Assembly (NCBI GenBank): GCA_002491165.1
Contig: DKVK01000060.1
Coordinates: forward strand, 36,721 to 100,720
Direction of reading: 5' to 3'
Origin: Porphyromonadaceae bacterium UBA7180
Lineage (GTDB): Bacteria > Bacteroidota > Bacteroidia > Bacteroidales > Muribaculaceae
Length of the DNA stretch: 64,000 nucleotides
Part shown: piece after piece, positions 10,705 to 19,818 of the stretch
How positions within the stretch are numbered: the stretch's first letter is position 1
How the letters are laid out: every line of letters begins with the position of its first letter
Translations under genes and position numbers: made by a program
The notes under the pieces: model-generated
Databases searched by the model: none
Told to the model about the DNA's origin: nothing
What the model saw: only the letters and a program-made list of their open reading frames with translations

Positions 10705-12066
10705 ATGGCACAAAAACCGTCGATACCCAAAGGGACGCGCGATTTCGGTCCCCTGGAGATGTCAAAACGTAATTATATTTTCGACACCATAACCGAGGCA
10801 TTCCGGCTGTTCGGTTATTCCCAGATAGAAACACCGGCAATGGAAAACCTCTCCACGCTCATGGGCAAGTATGGGGAAGAGGGCGACAAGTTGCTGTTCA
10901 AAATACTCAATTCGGGAGACTATCTGCGCTCGGTGAGCGACGGGGAGTTGCTCTCCCGCAACGTGACGAAGCTGACGCCGCGTCTCTGTGAAAAGGGTCT
11001 GCGCTACGACCTCACGGTACCCTTCGCACGGTTTGTGGTGCAGCACCGTTCGGAGCTGCAGATGCCTTTCAAACGCTACCAGATGCAGCCGGTATGGCGC
11101 GCCGACCGGCCCCAAAAAGGACGCTACCGCGAGTTCTACCAGTGCGATGCCGACGTAGTAGGTTCCGACTCGCTACTCAACGAGGTGGAGCTTCTCGAAC
11201 TCATCGACTACGTTTTCCACAAGCTGAAAGTGAACGTATCCACCAAACTTAACAACCGCAAGGTGCTCACCGGGCTCGGAGAGATGATAGGGCACGCAGA
11301 CAAGGTGGTGGACATCACCGTGGCCATTGACAAGCTCGACAAGATAGGACTCGACAAAGTGAAGGAGGAACTGCGCGAGCGCGGCCTCGGGGATGAAGCC
11401 ATAGAGCGCCTTGTGCCGGTCCTCGAGCTCAAAGGCACCAACGCCGGGAAGATAGCCCGTATGCGTGAGCTGCTTGTCGGTTCCGAAACCGGCCTCAGGG
11501 GCCTCGACGAGATGGAGACCGTCGTCAAGGCTTACGAAGCGCTCCCGCACTCCGCCTGCCTGGAAGTGGACCTCTCGCTGGCACGCGGCCTCAACTACTA
11601 TACGGGTACCATCATAGAGGTCAAGGCCCTCGACGTGGAGATAGGGAGCATCACCGGCGGCGGCCGTTATGACAACCTCACCGGCGTCTTCGGCATGGAG
11701 GGTCTCTCGGGAGTAGGCATCTCGTTCGGCGCCGACCGCATCTACGACGTCCTCAACACGCTGGGCCTCTACCCGCAGGAGGTGGAGCGCGGCGTGCAGG
11801 TGATGTTCACCAACTTCGGCGAGGAGGAAGCACGCGAAGCCATGGGGTGCGTGTGGCGCCTGCGCGACGCCGGAATACCGGCGATGGTTTACCCCGACAA
11901 TGCCAAGATGAAGAAGCAGATGCAGTATGCCAACGCCAAGAACGTGCCATACGTTGCCATCATCGGCAGCGAAGAACTGAAAGAGGGTGTCGCCACCGTT
12001 AAGAATATGGCCGACGGCTCGCAACGCAAAGTTGAACTGGAGAAAATAACCGAGATATTCAAATGA
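10705..12066 (+). CDS. hisS: Histidyl-tRNA synthetase
   Basis: A 453-residue class II aminoacyl-tRNA synthetase that charges tRNA-His. The N-terminal GTRDF motif, the motif 2 region ([12 protein letters not shown] at about 142-153), the histidine-specific signature ARGLNYYTG (293-301) and the C-terminal anticodon-binding domain with [11 protein letters not shown] are all visible. Length is normal for the Bacteroidota form. Its TGA overlaps the ATG of the aspartokinase gene by 4 nt. Upstream, TAATTTCG at 10652-10659 is a one-mismatch -7 box. Confidence 0.96.
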   Translation: MAQKPSIPKGTRDFGPLEMSKRNYIFDTITEAFRLFGYSQIETPAMENLSTLMGKYGEEGDKLLFKILNSGDYLRSVSDGELLSRNVTKLTPRLCEKGLRYDLTVPFARFVVQHRSELQMPFKRYQMQPVWRADRPQKGRYREFYQCDADVVGSDSLLNEVELLELIDYVFHKLKVNVSTKLNNRKVLTGLGEMIGHADKVVDITVAIDKLDKIGLDKVKEELRERGLGDEAIERLVPVLELKGTNAGKIARMRELLVGSETGLRGLDEMETVVKAYEALPHSACLEVDLSLARGLNYYTGTIIEVKALDVEIGSITGGGRYDNLTGVFGMEGLSGVGISFGADRIYDVLNTLGLYPQEVERGVQVMFTNFGEEEAREAMGCVWRLRDAGIPAMVYPDNAKMKKQMQYANAKNVPYVAIIGSEELKEGVATVKNMADGSQRKVELEKITEIFK

Positions 12067-13445
12067 GAGTATTGAAATTCGGGGGCACGTCGGTAGGGAC
12101 AGTGCGCTCGCTGAGCAATGTCAAGAAGATAGTCGAGAGCATCGAGGAACCCTGCGTGGTGGTGGTGTCGGCCCTGGGAGGGCTTACGGACCGCCTGATA
12201 GCAGGCGCCGAAATGGCCCGCGACGGCAACGCGGAATACCGCCGGGAGGTTGAGACCGCGCGGCGCCGGCATCTTGAAATCATCGAAGCACTCGTGTCCC
12301 CCCCGCGCCGCAAGGATATAACGGCCCGCATAGAGGAGCTGCTCGCCGAGCTTACGCGCCTCTACGAAGGGATAGCCCTGCTGGGCGACCTCACCGACCG
12401 CACGCTGGCGCAGGTGGTGAGCTTCGGCGAAAGGATGTCGTCGCCCCTCGTTGCCGAGATTATCGAAAACGCTACCTATTACCATTCCCCCGACTTCATA
12501 CGCACCGAGCGGTGGTTCAACAAGAACATAGCCGATACGGCGCTCACCGACCGACTTATAAAAGAGACACTGGGCGACGGCGGATTCCGCCGCGCGGTAA
12601 CAGGCGGCTTCATCTCCACCGACCGCGACACCGGCGAGATTACGAACCTGGGACGCGGCGGCAGCGACTACACGGCTGCCCTCATCGCCGCGGCGCTGGG
12701 CGCCCGAGTGCTGGAGATATGGACCGACGTGGACGGTTTCATGACCGCCGACCCGCGCCTTATCCCCGATGCCTTCGTGGTGCGCCACATGACCTTCATA
12801 GAGTCTATGGAACTCTGCACCATGGGTGCGAAAGTGATATATCCCCCCACTATCTATCCGGTATTCCACAAGAACATACCTATCCGCATCCTGAACACGT
12901 TCAATCCGGAGGCGGAGGGGACATGGATCACCGACGAGCACCACGGCCACGCCCTGGTGGTAAAAGGCATCTCGGCGGTGCGCGACACCACGCTCATCAG
13001 CGTGCAGGCGCAGGGCCGCGACAGCACCGACACGGCGAGCCGCGCCGTCAACGCCATGGCCAAGAACGGCGTTAGCGTCTATCTGGTGAACACCCACGAG
13101 CGCGACGCCGGATTCGCCTTCGCCGTAGCCGCTCCGGAAAGCGGGACAGCCGTGAAGATACTTACCGACGAGTTCGGTCCGGAACTTTCGCGCGGAGAGA
13201 TGGAAAACATCTCCGTCTCTTACAAGCTGGCCACCATAGCGGTGGTAGGCGAAGGGATGAAGAAGCGCCGCGAGATGCAGGAAAGCCTGCTACGCGGCCT
13301 TGCCGCTTCCGGAATACGCGTACTGGCCACCTCCGACGGCACTTCGGACACCACACTGGCTGTAGTTGTGCCTGCCGACGAGGCCGACCGCGCCATCGAG
13401 ACGCTGCACTGCCTGCTGTTCGCCGACAAGACTGTTGGCAAATAA
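12063..13445 (+). CDS. Aspartate kinase, monofunctional, with C-terminal ACT domains
   Basis: A 460-residue aspartokinase, the first step of the lysine, threonine and methionine pathway (aspartate plus ATP to aspartyl phosphate). The N-terminal KFGGTSVGT motif (5-13), the [16 protein letters not shown] segment and the [10 protein letters not shown] segment are typical. Two ACT-like regulatory domains follow (about 300-455) and probably sense an end product. The sequence resembles the kinase half of ThrA-type bifunctional enzymes, but it stops before any homoserine dehydrogenase domain, and none follows. It overlaps hisS by ATGA. lysC or a thrA-like paralogue cannot be told apart here. Confidence 0.92.
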   Translation: MRVLKFGGTSVGTVRSLSNVKKIVESIEEPCVVVVSALGGLTDRLIAGAEMARDGNAEYRREVETARRRHLEIIEALVSPPRRKDITARIEELLAELTRLYEGIALLGDLTDRTLAQVVSFGERMSSPLVAEIIENATYYHSPDFIRTERWFNKNIADTALTDRLIKETLGDGGFRRAVTGGFISTDRDTGEITNLGRGGSDYTAALIAAALGARVLEIWTDVDGFMTADPRLIPDAFVVRHMTFIESMELCTMGAKVIYPPTIYPVFHKNIPIRILNTFNPEAEGTWITDEHHGHALVVKGISAVRDTTLISVQAQGRDSTDTASRAVNAMAKNGVSVYLVNTHERDAGFAFAVAAPESGTAVKILTDEFGPELSRGEMENISVSYKLATIAVVGEGMKKRREMQESLLRGLAASGIRVLATSDGTSDTTLAVVVPADEADRAIETLHCLLFADKTVGK

Positions 13446-13500
13446 GGCGGCAAAGTTGGTCTAATTCGCACCCGCGGGAGCCGTTCCGCAAAATTTTGAT

Positions 13501-13508
13501 TAATTTTG
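13501..13508 (+). promoter_or_regulatory. -7 box for the mlaE operon
   Basis: TAATTTTG matches TAnnTTTG. No TTG is present at the expected distance upstream, so it is a weaker call. An upstream in-frame TTG codon at 13506 lies within it, supporting the ATG at 13563 as the mlaE start. Confidence 0.5.
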
Positions 13509-13562
13509 CACGGCGTCCGGCACTCCGCTACCGGACGCAAACAACCCAAAAATGAAAAACCA

Positions 13563-14309
13563 ATGATTCTTTCATCGATAAAGACCTTCGGACACTATTG
13601 CATGTTTCTCACCCAGGTGTTCCGCATCCCCGACAAATGGAGCGTGACGCTGCGCAACACGGTGTTCGAGATAAGCAAGCTCGGCGTGGACTCCATTCCG
13701 CTGGTGATAATAATCTCGATATTCATCGGAGCGGTGATATGCATCCAGATGACGCTCAACATAGTGTCTCCGCTCGTACCGAGTTACTCCACCGGCCTTG
13801 CCACGCGCGAAATCCTGCTGCTGGAGTTCTCCTCATCCATCCTGTCGCTGATATTGGCGGGCAAGGTAGGGTCCAACATCGCCTCCGAGATAGGGACTAT
13901 GCGCGTCACCGAACAGATAGACGCCCTCGACATCATGGGCATCAACAGCGCCAACTACATAGTGCTTCCCAAGATAGTGGGCTTCGTGCTCTTCGTGCCG
14001 GTGCTCTGCATCCTCTCCATGTTCATGGGTCTCTTCGGCGGCTGGCTCGTGGCCGAGTTCACCACCATGATTTCGGTGGAAAACTACATCTACGGCATCC
14101 AGACCATGTTCTCGGAATGGTATGTGTGGTACGGCATCATCAAGACCTACTTCTTCGCTTTCATAATAACGAGCGTGGCCGCCTATTACGGCTACTACGT
14201 TAAGGGAGGGTCGCTTGAGGTGGGCAAGGCGTCGACCAACGCCGTGGTCTCCTCCTCCATTCTCATTCTGGCCGCCGACGTAATCCTCACTAAACTCCTG
14301 CTGCAATGA
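13563..14309 (+). CDS. mlaE: MlaE-type lipid ABC transporter permease
   Basis: From the ATG at 13563 this is a 248-residue inner-membrane permease with about five or six hydrophobic segments. It carries the MlaE-family stretch LILAGKVGSNIASEIGTMRVTEQIDALDIMGI (around 98-130), in which the conserved Glu and Arg lie. With MlaF and a MlaD-type MCE protein it should move phospholipids between inner and outer membrane to keep lipid asymmetry. A longer start at a TTG (13506) would sit on the promoter and was rejected. The stop overlaps the mlaF start (ATGA). The MCE partner lies apart at 60646-61581. Confidence 0.92.
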   Translation: MILSSIKTFGHYCMFLTQVFRIPDKWSVTLRNTVFEISKLGVDSIPLVIIISIFIGAVICIQMTLNIVSPLVPSYSTGLATREILLLEFSSSILSLILAGKVGSNIASEIGTMRVTEQIDALDIMGINSANYIVLPKIVGFVLFVPVLCILSMFMGLFGGWLVAEFTTMISVENYIYGIQTMFSEWYVWYGIIKTYFFAFIITSVAAYYGYYVKGGSLEVGKASTNAVVSSSILILAADVILTKLLLQ

Positions 14310-15106
14310 TTGAAGCCAAGAACGTATCCAAGTGGTTCGACGGCACCCGGGTGCTCCACGACATTTCGGCCACCTTCGAGACAGGAAAGACGAACCTCAT
14401 CATCGGACAGTCCGGCTCCGGCAAGACGGTATTCATGAAGTGCCTCATAGGTTTGTTGACGCCCGAAGAGGGTGAGATATTCTACGACGGCCGCCCCTTC
14501 AAACAGATGACCGATGCGCAACGCCGCCAGTTGCGCACCGAAATAGGTATGCTCTTCCAGGGGTCGGCGCTCTTCGACAACCTTACGGTGCTCGGCAACG
14601 TTATGTTCCCGCTGATGATGTTCTCCAAGATGTCCAAGGCCGAGCAGAAGGAGCGCGCACAGTTCTGCATCAACCGCGTGGGGCTCGAAAACGCCGACAA
14701 CAAGTATCCCTCGGAGATTTCGGGAGGTATGCAGAAACGTGTGGCCATAGCCCGCGCCATATCGCTGAACCCCAAATACCTCTTCTGCGACGAACCCAAC
14801 TCAGGCCTCGACCCGAAGACATCGATTCTCATTGACCAACTCCTCTCCGACATTACGCACGAGTACAAGATGACCACAGTCATCAATACCCACGACATGA
14901 ACTCGGTGCTCGGTATAGGCGAGAATATCATCTTCATCAACAAGGGTCACTGTGACTGGATTGGCAACGACCACAACATCTTCCGGAGCCGCAGCAAGGC
15001 GCTCAATGACTTCGTGTTCGCCTCGAAGCTGTTCCAGGAGGTAAAAATCTTCCTCGAAAGGAAGTACGGCGCCGGAGAAGGCGGGGGAGAGGGGCGCAAG
15101 CCATGA
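14306..15106 (+). CDS. mlaF: MlaF-type ABC transporter ATPase
   Basis: A 266-residue ABC ATPase that would energise MlaE. Walker A GQSGSGKT at 34-41, signature SEISGGMQKR at 136-145 (ISGGMQ is the MlaF-like variant of LSGGQ), and Walker B YLFCDEP with Asp162 and Glu163 are intact. An H-loop follows in NTHDM. Translation is coupled on both sides (ATGA overlaps with mlaE and with the DUF2520 gene). Confidence 0.94.
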   Translation: MIEAKNVSKWFDGTRVLHDISATFETGKTNLIIGQSGSGKTVFMKCLIGLLTPEEGEIFYDGRPFKQMTDAQRRQLRTEIGMLFQGSALFDNLTVLGNVMFPLMMFSKMSKAEQKERAQFCINRVGLENADNKYPSEISGGMQKRVAIARAISLNPKYLFCDEPNSGLDPKTSILIDQLLSDITHEYKMTTVINTHDMNSVLGIGENIIFINKGHCDWIGNDHNIFRSRSKALNDFVFASKLFQEVKIFLERKYGAGEGGGEGRKP

Positions 15107-15831
15107 TGCGCATAGACATCATAGGGCGCGGTAACGTGGCAACGCACCTGCTCCGGATGCTCGGTGCCGCCCACGACGTGGCGCAAGTGAATCCGCATAC
15201 CCTCGAAGGGCTGCGGCCGGATGCCGACCTTTATTTGGTATCAGTCACCGACAACGCCATACGCGAGGTTTGCGGCAAGCTGAGGAAACGGCTCGAAGGC
15301 GAACCATTCGTGGCCCACACTTCGGGCACCACCGGCATCGAAGAGCTGCGCGAATGCAGATTCCGCCGTCCCGGCGTGTTCTACCCTCTCCAGACGTTTT
15401 CTAAGAAAGTGGAGCTCGATTATTCGCGCATTCCCTTCTTTACGGAAGCGGACGCGAAGAATGACGAGGCTCTGCTGCGACGGATTGTCGAAGGCCTTGG
15501 CGCCAAGTGTTACTATGCCGATTCGGAAGCGCGCCGCCGCCTGCACCTCGCCTCTGTGCTCTCCTGCAATTTCGTGAACCATCTGTGGCACCTCGCCTCC
15601 GGAGAATTGGAAAAGAGCGGACTGCCGTTCGGGGTGCTGATGCCGCTCATCGAAGAGACGACACGCAAACTCGCCGATGCCTCCCCCTACGACGCCCAGA
15701 CCGGGCCGGCCCGGCGCGGCGACACCGTCACCACTTCGAAGCATCTCGCCATGCTTGCCGACGATGCGCGCCTTGCGGGAATTTACAAATTATTGACCGA
15801 TTCCATTTCAAAGACTTATGAGTGCCATTGA
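15103..15831 (+). CDS. DUF2520 / Rossmann-type oxidoreductase-like protein
   Basis: A 242-residue protein with an N-terminal Rossmann fold (IIGRGNVATHLLRML at 5-19 is the nucleotide-binding loop) and a C-terminal helical DUF2520 domain with the conserved HLASVLSCNFVNHL stretch. It resembles F420/NADP-dependent oxidoreductases and ketopantoate reductase, but the substrate is unknown. It lies between mlaF and kdsC with overlaps on both sides, an arrangement common in Bacteroidota, so it is co-expressed with envelope genes. Confidence 0.85.
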   Translation: MMRIDIIGRGNVATHLLRMLGAAHDVAQVNPHTLEGLRPDADLYLVSVTDNAIREVCGKLRKRLEGEPFVAHTSGTTGIEELRECRFRRPGVFYPLQTFSKKVELDYSRIPFFTEADAKNDEALLRRIVEGLGAKCYYADSEARRRLHLASVLSCNFVNHLWHLASGELEKSGLPFGVLMPLIEETTRKLADASPYDAQTGPARRGDTVTTSKHLAMLADDARLAGIYKLLTDSISKTYECH

Positions 15832-16342
15832 TTACGATTTGAAGAAGATACGCGGCGTCGCGCTCGATGTCGACGGTGTGCTCTCCCCTTCCACCATACC
15901 GCTCGGCAGCGACGGAATGCCGCGCCGCATGGTAAACATCAAGGACGGCTACGCCTTGCAGTTAGCCGTGAAACGTGGAGTGAAAATAGCCATCATCACA
16001 GGGGGAACCTCCGATGCCATTGTGCTGCGTTACCGTGCTTTGGGAATCGCAGACATCTATCAGGGCGCCGGCCACAAACTTCCCGTGCTCGAAGAGTGGA
16101 TGCAGAAAGAAGGGCTGACGGCCGACGAGGTGGCGTATATGGGCGACGACATTCCCGATCTGAAATGCCTGCGCCATGTGGGGCTGAGTTGCTGCCCGCA
16201 CGACGCCGCCCGTGAAGTGCTCGCTACCGCGCGTTACATTTCGCGCTTCACCGGCGGCTACGGCTGCGTGCGCGACCTGCTCGAACAACTGCTAAAAGCC
16301 CAAGGCCATTGGATGGCCGACGACAAAGCTTTCGGCTGGTAA
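15818..16342 (+). CDS. kdsC: 3-deoxy-D-manno-octulosonate 8-phosphate phosphatase
   Basis: A 174-residue HAD phosphatase of the compact KdsC type. The nucleophile motif LDVDGVLS (Asp17, Asp19), motif II in ITGG, and motif III/IV MGDDIPDL are all present, with no cap domain. It removes phosphate from KDO-8-phosphate in the synthesis of KDO for the LPS core. It overlaps the DUF2520 gene by 14 nt and precedes maf. Confidence 0.94.
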   Translation: MSAIDYDLKKIRGVALDVDGVLSPSTIPLGSDGMPRRMVNIKDGYALQLAVKRGVKIAIITGGTSDAIVLRYRALGIADIYQGAGHKLPVLEEWMQKEGLTADEVAYMGDDIPDLKCLRHVGLSCCPHDAAREVLATARYISRFTGGYGCVRDLLEQLLKAQGHWMADDKAFGW

Positions 16343-16385
16343 TACTCTCCTAAAACTCTTTGCTCCCACGCATCGTTTATACAGT

Positions 16386-16967
16386 ATGTTAGAGAATCTT
16401 CAGAAATACAAGATATTGCTTGCCAGCAAGTCGCCGCGTCGCCGCGAATTGCTCGGCCAATTGAGAATCCCTTTCACAGTAATCTCCATCGGCGATATTC
16501 CGGAAAGTTATCCGGACACACTTGCGGCCGACGATGTGCCGGAATACCTGTCGCTGCAAAAGGCTTCAGCCTATCATAAGATGCTGCGCGACAACGAGTT
16601 GCTCATCACCGCCGATACCGTGGTGATTTACGACAAGAAAATCTACGGCAAACCGGCCGACGAGAAAGAGGCTTTCCGGATGCTGAGCGAGCTTTCCGGC
16701 CACACCCACCACGTAGTGACCGGCGTCACTGTGGCCACACGTAATAATAAAGTGTCGTTTTCATGTTCCACGGATGTGGAGTTTGCCGAAATTGATCCGG
16801 AAGACATTTCTTACTACCTAGATAATTTCCGCCCGATGGACAAGGCAGGGGCCTATGGCATACAGGAATGGATCGGTTGCGTGGCGGTGAAAGGCATCCG
16901 CGGCTCCTTCTACAACGTTATGGGACTTCCGGTACACCAGCTTTATCAGGTGCTACGCAATTTCTGA
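16386..16967 (+). CDS. maf: Maf-family nucleotide pyrophosphatase
   Basis: A 193-residue Maf/YhdE-type enzyme, likely a dTTP/UTP pyrophosphatase that cleans up non-canonical nucleotides. The phosphate-binding motif ASKSPRRREL (13-22) and the later segments ADTVV, GKPADEKEAFRML and DKAGAYGIQ are all in order. It is the last gene of the mla-kdsC unit, 43 nt after kdsC, and ends 2 nt from the convergent DUF6155 gene. Confidence 0.93.
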   Translation: MLENLQKYKILLASKSPRRRELLGQLRIPFTVISIGDIPESYPDTLAADDVPEYLSLQKASAYHKMLRDNELLITADTVVIYDKKIYGKPADEKEAFRMLSELSGHTHHVVTGVTVATRNNKVSFSCSTDVEFAEIDPEDISYYLDNFRPMDKAGAYGIQEWIGCVAVKGIRGSFYNVMGLPVHQLYQVLRNF

Positions 16968-16969
16968 CT

Positions 16970-17494
16970 TCAGAGGGTGGTGTTTTTTATCGGTTCCAAA
17001 AGTTCCGGAGGAAAGTGTTCTGTAACTTGATAGTTATAGCACCGCTCCTTGTATGCCTGCGCCATGTTCTTCATGTCGTTTTCAAACTGCGTGTACACGC
17101 CGTTCGCTTCAGCCTCTACCATGGCCTTTCTGAGCGCTGCGGCCGCTGTTTTCAATTTTTCGAGTGAAATGAAAGCACCGCATTGCAAAATATATCCCGA
17201 CAAATTAAGATACATTTTTATAGTGCAAAGCGGATCCGGACGGAAAGATACGAATTTCTCCACGATAGCCTTAGCTTTCCTCACATCAGGTTTACGGCGC
17301 CAATATCCGGAATGGGCAAAGCATTTTAACAATTTATCCCCGTATTTTTCAGCCAACGCCTCTGAATCGGGATTGAGCCAAAACTCCAGGTATTCCTTGA
17401 TATCATGGTTGGAGACATAGAGTTCCAGAATCAGTTCGGAGAGCTGCCCTGCATCGAAGTTTTTGAGCTGTTTTTTGAGTTGCGCTTTTGACAT
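16970..17494 (-). CDS. DUF6155-family protein
   Basis: A 174-residue soluble, mostly helical protein starting MSKAQLKKQLKNFD, which looks like DUF6155; function unknown. The gene is AT-richer than its neighbours. It follows a 53-residue ORF by 22 nt, and both should be read from the promoter at 17704-17734. It ends almost abutting maf on the other strand. Confidence 0.7.
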   Translation of the reverse strand: MSKAQLKKQLKNFDAGQLSELILELYVSNHDIKEYLEFWLNPDSEALAEKYGDKLLKCFAHSGYWRRKPDVRKAKAIVEKFVSFRPDPLCTIKMYLNLSGYILQCGAFISLEKLKTAAAALRKAMVEAEANGVYTQFENDMKNMAQAYKERCYNYQVTEHFPPELLEPIKNTTL

Positions 17495-17516
17495 AATCTA
17501 TATTGACAAACCGGTT

Positions 17517-17678
17517 CTATACTGACATACCGTCTGCCCAGTCATCGATGTCGTCGCCGGGCTCGGCATAATAAGGATGGGAGTCTTCGGGCTGCGGATT
17601 CTTATCGGTGATAATGTCGGAGAGATCGGCCAGCCACTCGGGGGCCGCGCCATGGGATAACAGGTTTTTAAGCTTCAT
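17517..17678 (-). CDS. Small acidic protein, 53 residues, upstream of the DUF6155 gene
   Basis: A short ORF begins with ATG at 17678 and ends with TAG at 17517-17519. The product starts MKLKNLLSHGAAPEW and continues with an Asp/Glu/Pro-rich tail (HPYYAEPGDDIDDWADG). A consensus promoter lies about 26 nt before its start codon, which strongly suggests that this frame is the first one translated. I know no family for it. It could be a partner, a leader peptide or an antidote to the DUF6155 protein; none of these is shown. Confidence 0.55.
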   Translation of the reverse strand: MKLKNLLSHGAAPEWLADLSDIITDKNPQPEDSHPYYAEPGDDIDDWADGMSV

Positions 17679-17703
17679 AGGCTCTATAGCGTTGTTCCGA
17701 AAG

Positions 17704-17734
17704 CAAAGGTAGCACTTCTTTCCGGATTATGCAA
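17704..17734 (-). promoter_or_regulatory. Promoter of the small-ORF/DUF6155 unit
   Basis: On the minus strand TTG (17734-17732) and TACCTTTG (17711-17704) lie 20 nt apart, matching the Bacteroidota consensus. Confidence 0.8.
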
Positions 17735-17791
17735 ATATTTTTCCGCTTTTGTTAGAATTTTTGTAATTTCAAGGGATGGAAGGGGGATTTT

Positions 17792-17827
17792 TTTGTTATG
17801 ATATGGCTGATGTTTCCGATATAGTCT
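17792..17827. repeat. Short degenerate 9-bp repeat
   Basis: Units TTTGTTATG, ATATGGCTG, ATGTTTCCG and ATATAGTCT follow one another with period 9. It is a weaker copy of the repeats at 1483 and 9822. Confidence 0.4.
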
Positions 17828-17870
17828 GTGGGAACACGCGGCGTTTTTACGGAAAAACCCGCGTGGATTC

Positions 17871-17901
17871 TTGCATATAACGGATAAAATCATTAACTTT
17901 G
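17871..17901 (+). promoter_or_regulatory. Promoter of the 120-residue protein gene
   Basis: TTG at 17871-17873 and TAACTTTG at 17894-17901 with a 20-nt spacer. Confidence 0.82.
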
Positions 17902-17980
17902 TCATCAACATCGGTTAGGCGCTCCGGAACTTTCGGCACCGCGGTGTTGTTATTATAAAAGAACCAAAAATCTCATAAAA

Positions 17981-18343
17981 ATGGCAAACAAAAGAGAATT
18001 CAAAAAGTTTGTGACCGCAGTGGGTTCAAACGTCATCGAAGACATGATGCTCAACTACTATACAATCAAGGACATCAACAAAGATGCCGTTGACACTGCC
18101 ATAGGCAAAGTACTTGACGCCATCGAGACGGCGCGTTGCAACGCTAACGTCTTCTTCGACAAAGGACCTCGCGCCTTCGAGACCCGCAAGGAGTATACCC
18201 GCGAGAAGGAACGTTTCTTCCGCGCCCTCTTCGACAAGATTGCGTCAGACTTCGAGGGCAGCCTCGAAGCCGCTGTCAAAGAGTTCAATGACGCCGTTCC
18301 GCAAAGCGTCAAGGATGCCAACAAGAAAGCTCTCGCCGACTGA
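17981..18343 (+). CDS. Conserved-looking small helical protein of unknown function
   Basis: A 120-residue soluble, all-helical and highly charged protein (MANKREFKKFVTAVG) with no signal peptide and no cysteine motif. I do not recognise the family. It has its own consensus promoter with an approximately 75-nt leader and is followed by a 10-bp hairpin, so it looks like a single-gene transcript that is well expressed. Codon use matches highly expressed neighbours (Lys AAG/AAA, Arg CGC/CGT). Confidence 0.75.
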   Translation: MANKREFKKFVTAVGSNVIEDMMLNYYTIKDINKDAVDTAIGKVLDAIETARCNANVFFDKGPRAFETRKEYTREKERFFRALFDKIASDFEGSLEAAVKEFNDAVPQSVKDANKKALAD

Positions 18344-18381
18344 GTGAAGCTTGAAATCTGAAATTCTATTCTACACCGGCT

Positions 18382-18408
18382 CCGGGAGCGGCGCAGTTCC
18401 GCTCCCGG
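18382..18408. terminator. GC-rich hairpin after the 120-residue protein gene
   Basis: A 10-bp perfect stem (18382-18391 with 18399-18408) with a 7-nt loop. No U-run follows, so it may be a stabilising or partial terminator. Confidence 0.45.
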
Positions 18409-18437
18409 GGATGGTGTGCATTTCATTATAAAAAGAC

Positions 18438-18980
18438 ATGAACCTTTGGGGCACGATATTGAAATGGATCGGCTGGCAGACCGACATCACGGCACCGCGT
18501 CGCGATAAGTGCGTGATCTGCGTGGCTCCGCATACCTCCAACCGGGATTTTATCCTGGGGCTATGCGCCTACCGTTCGCTCGGACGCGAAGCCAACTTCC
18601 TGATGAAGGAGTTCTGGTTCTTCTTCCCGTTGAAGTATCTGCTCCGTGCTTTGGGAGGGATTCCGGTGCCGCGTAAACGCGGTTCGGCATTGACCGACTC
18701 CATCATCCGGATGTTCCGCGAGCGGCCATACGTCAACCTCGCAGTAACGCCCGAAGGCACCCGTTCGCGCACGGAGCGTTGGCGCACCGGCTTCCTGCAT
18801 ATAGCCTACGGCGCCGACGTGCCCCTGCAACTCGGCGTGATTGACTACCACACCAAGACCATCTCCATAACCACGGAATACCCGCTGAGCGGCGACATAG
18901 AGAAAGACATGGCCGGGATAAAAGACTTCTATTCGCGCCACGCCGACGCCGCCCGATACCCCGACAAATTCGCTTTTTGA
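18438..18980 (+). CDS. PlsC-like 1-acylglycerol-phosphate acyltransferase
   Basis: A 180-residue member of the lysophosphatidic-acid acyltransferase superfamily. The catalytic HX4D motif is His32-T-S-N-R-Asp37 and the substrate-binding EGTRS motif is at 106-110. It is shorter than classical PlsC and lacks an N-terminal transmembrane anchor, so it may be a peripheral enzyme or act on another acyl acceptor. It probably contributes to phospholipid or lipid turnover at the inner membrane. A nitrilase gene follows 40 nt later. Confidence 0.85.
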   Translation: MNLWGTILKWIGWQTDITAPRRDKCVICVAPHTSNRDFILGLCAYRSLGREANFLMKEFWFFFPLKYLLRALGGIPVPRKRGSALTDSIIRMFRERPYVNLAVTPEGTRSRTERWRTGFLHIAYGADVPLQLGVIDYHTKTISITTEYPLSGDIEKDMAGIKDFYSRHADAARYPDKFAF

Positions 18981-19020
18981 GTCTTCCCTCCCTTTTGACC
19001 ACGCTGCCATAATTACTAAA

Positions 19021-19818
19021 ATGACGACTGACCTGAAAATAGCCCTGCTGCCGATGCAGATAGAATGGGGCGACAAAGAGAAAAATTTCGAAACCCTGGA
19101 GCGCGAGATGCAGAAGTTGCATCCCCTCACCGACCTTGTGGTGCTTCCCGAGATGTTTTCCACCGGTTTCCAGACAGGCGACAAGGAGAGCATCCGCCCG
19201 CTGGCCGAACGCAACACCGGCAATACCATTGACCGTCTGAAAAATTTGGCCTCGCGCTACAACATGGGCATAGCCGGAACGTTCATCGCCGACTCCGGCG
19301 GCTCGCTCTACAACCGCGCCTTCCTCATAGAGCCGGGCGGCGACGAAACTTTCGCCGACAAGCGACACCTCTTCACCTTCGCCGGCGAACAGAAATCCTT
19401 TTCCCACGGCTACCACCGCCTGGCGGTGCGCTTCCGCGGCTGGAACATCGCCATGGTGGTGTGCTACGACATACGCTTCCCGGTATGGTGCCGCAACGTT
19501 GATCTGGAATATGACGTGCTTCTCGCCGTTGCCAACTGGCCGGTGGCGCGCATAGATGCCTGGAACAAACTGCTCCCGGCTCGTGCCATCGAGAACCTGG
19601 CCTATGTCTGCGGCGTGGACTGCAAGGGAACGGACGACCATGGCTTCGAGTATGACGGTTCGTCTCACATCTACGATTTCAAAGGTAAAGAGATCGGCAC
19701 GGCGCTCCCGGGCCCGGACGCCGTCTATGCCACCCTCTCGAAGGATAAACTGGACCGTTTCCGCGCCAAATTCGGCGCCTGGCAGGATGCCGATAAATTC
19801 AAACTGCTCGACGAATGA
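19021..19818 (+). CDS. Nitrilase-superfamily amidohydrolase (omega-amidase-like)
   Basis: A 265-residue carbon-nitrogen hydrolase. The catalytic triad is visible: Glu44 in LPEMF, Lys114 in DKRHLF and Cys148 in VVCYDIRFP. The DKRHLF and CYDIRFP segments are typical of Nit2/YafV-type omega-amidases, which hydrolyse alpha-keto acid amides such as 2-oxoglutaramate (metabolite repair). Cytoplasmic. Its stop overlaps the start of the next gene by ATGA. Confidence 0.9.
   Translation: MTTDLKIALLPMQIEWGDKEKNFETLEREMQKLHPLTDLVVLPEMFSTGFQTGDKESIRPLAERNTGNTIDRLKNLASRYNMGIAGTFIADSGGSLYNRAFLIEPGGDETFADKRHLFTFAGEQKSFSHGYHRLAVRFRGWNIAMVVCYDIRFPVWCRNVDLEYDVLLAVANWPVARIDAWNKLLPARAIENLAYVCGVDCKGTDDHGFEYDGSSHIYDFKGKEIGTALPGPDAVYATLSKDKLDRFRAKFGAWQDADKFKLLDE

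Noticed and set aside
13506..13562. N-terminal extension of MlaE from a TTG codon
   Set aside because: It starts inside the -7 box TAATTTTG; the ATG at 13563 gives the normal MlaE start.
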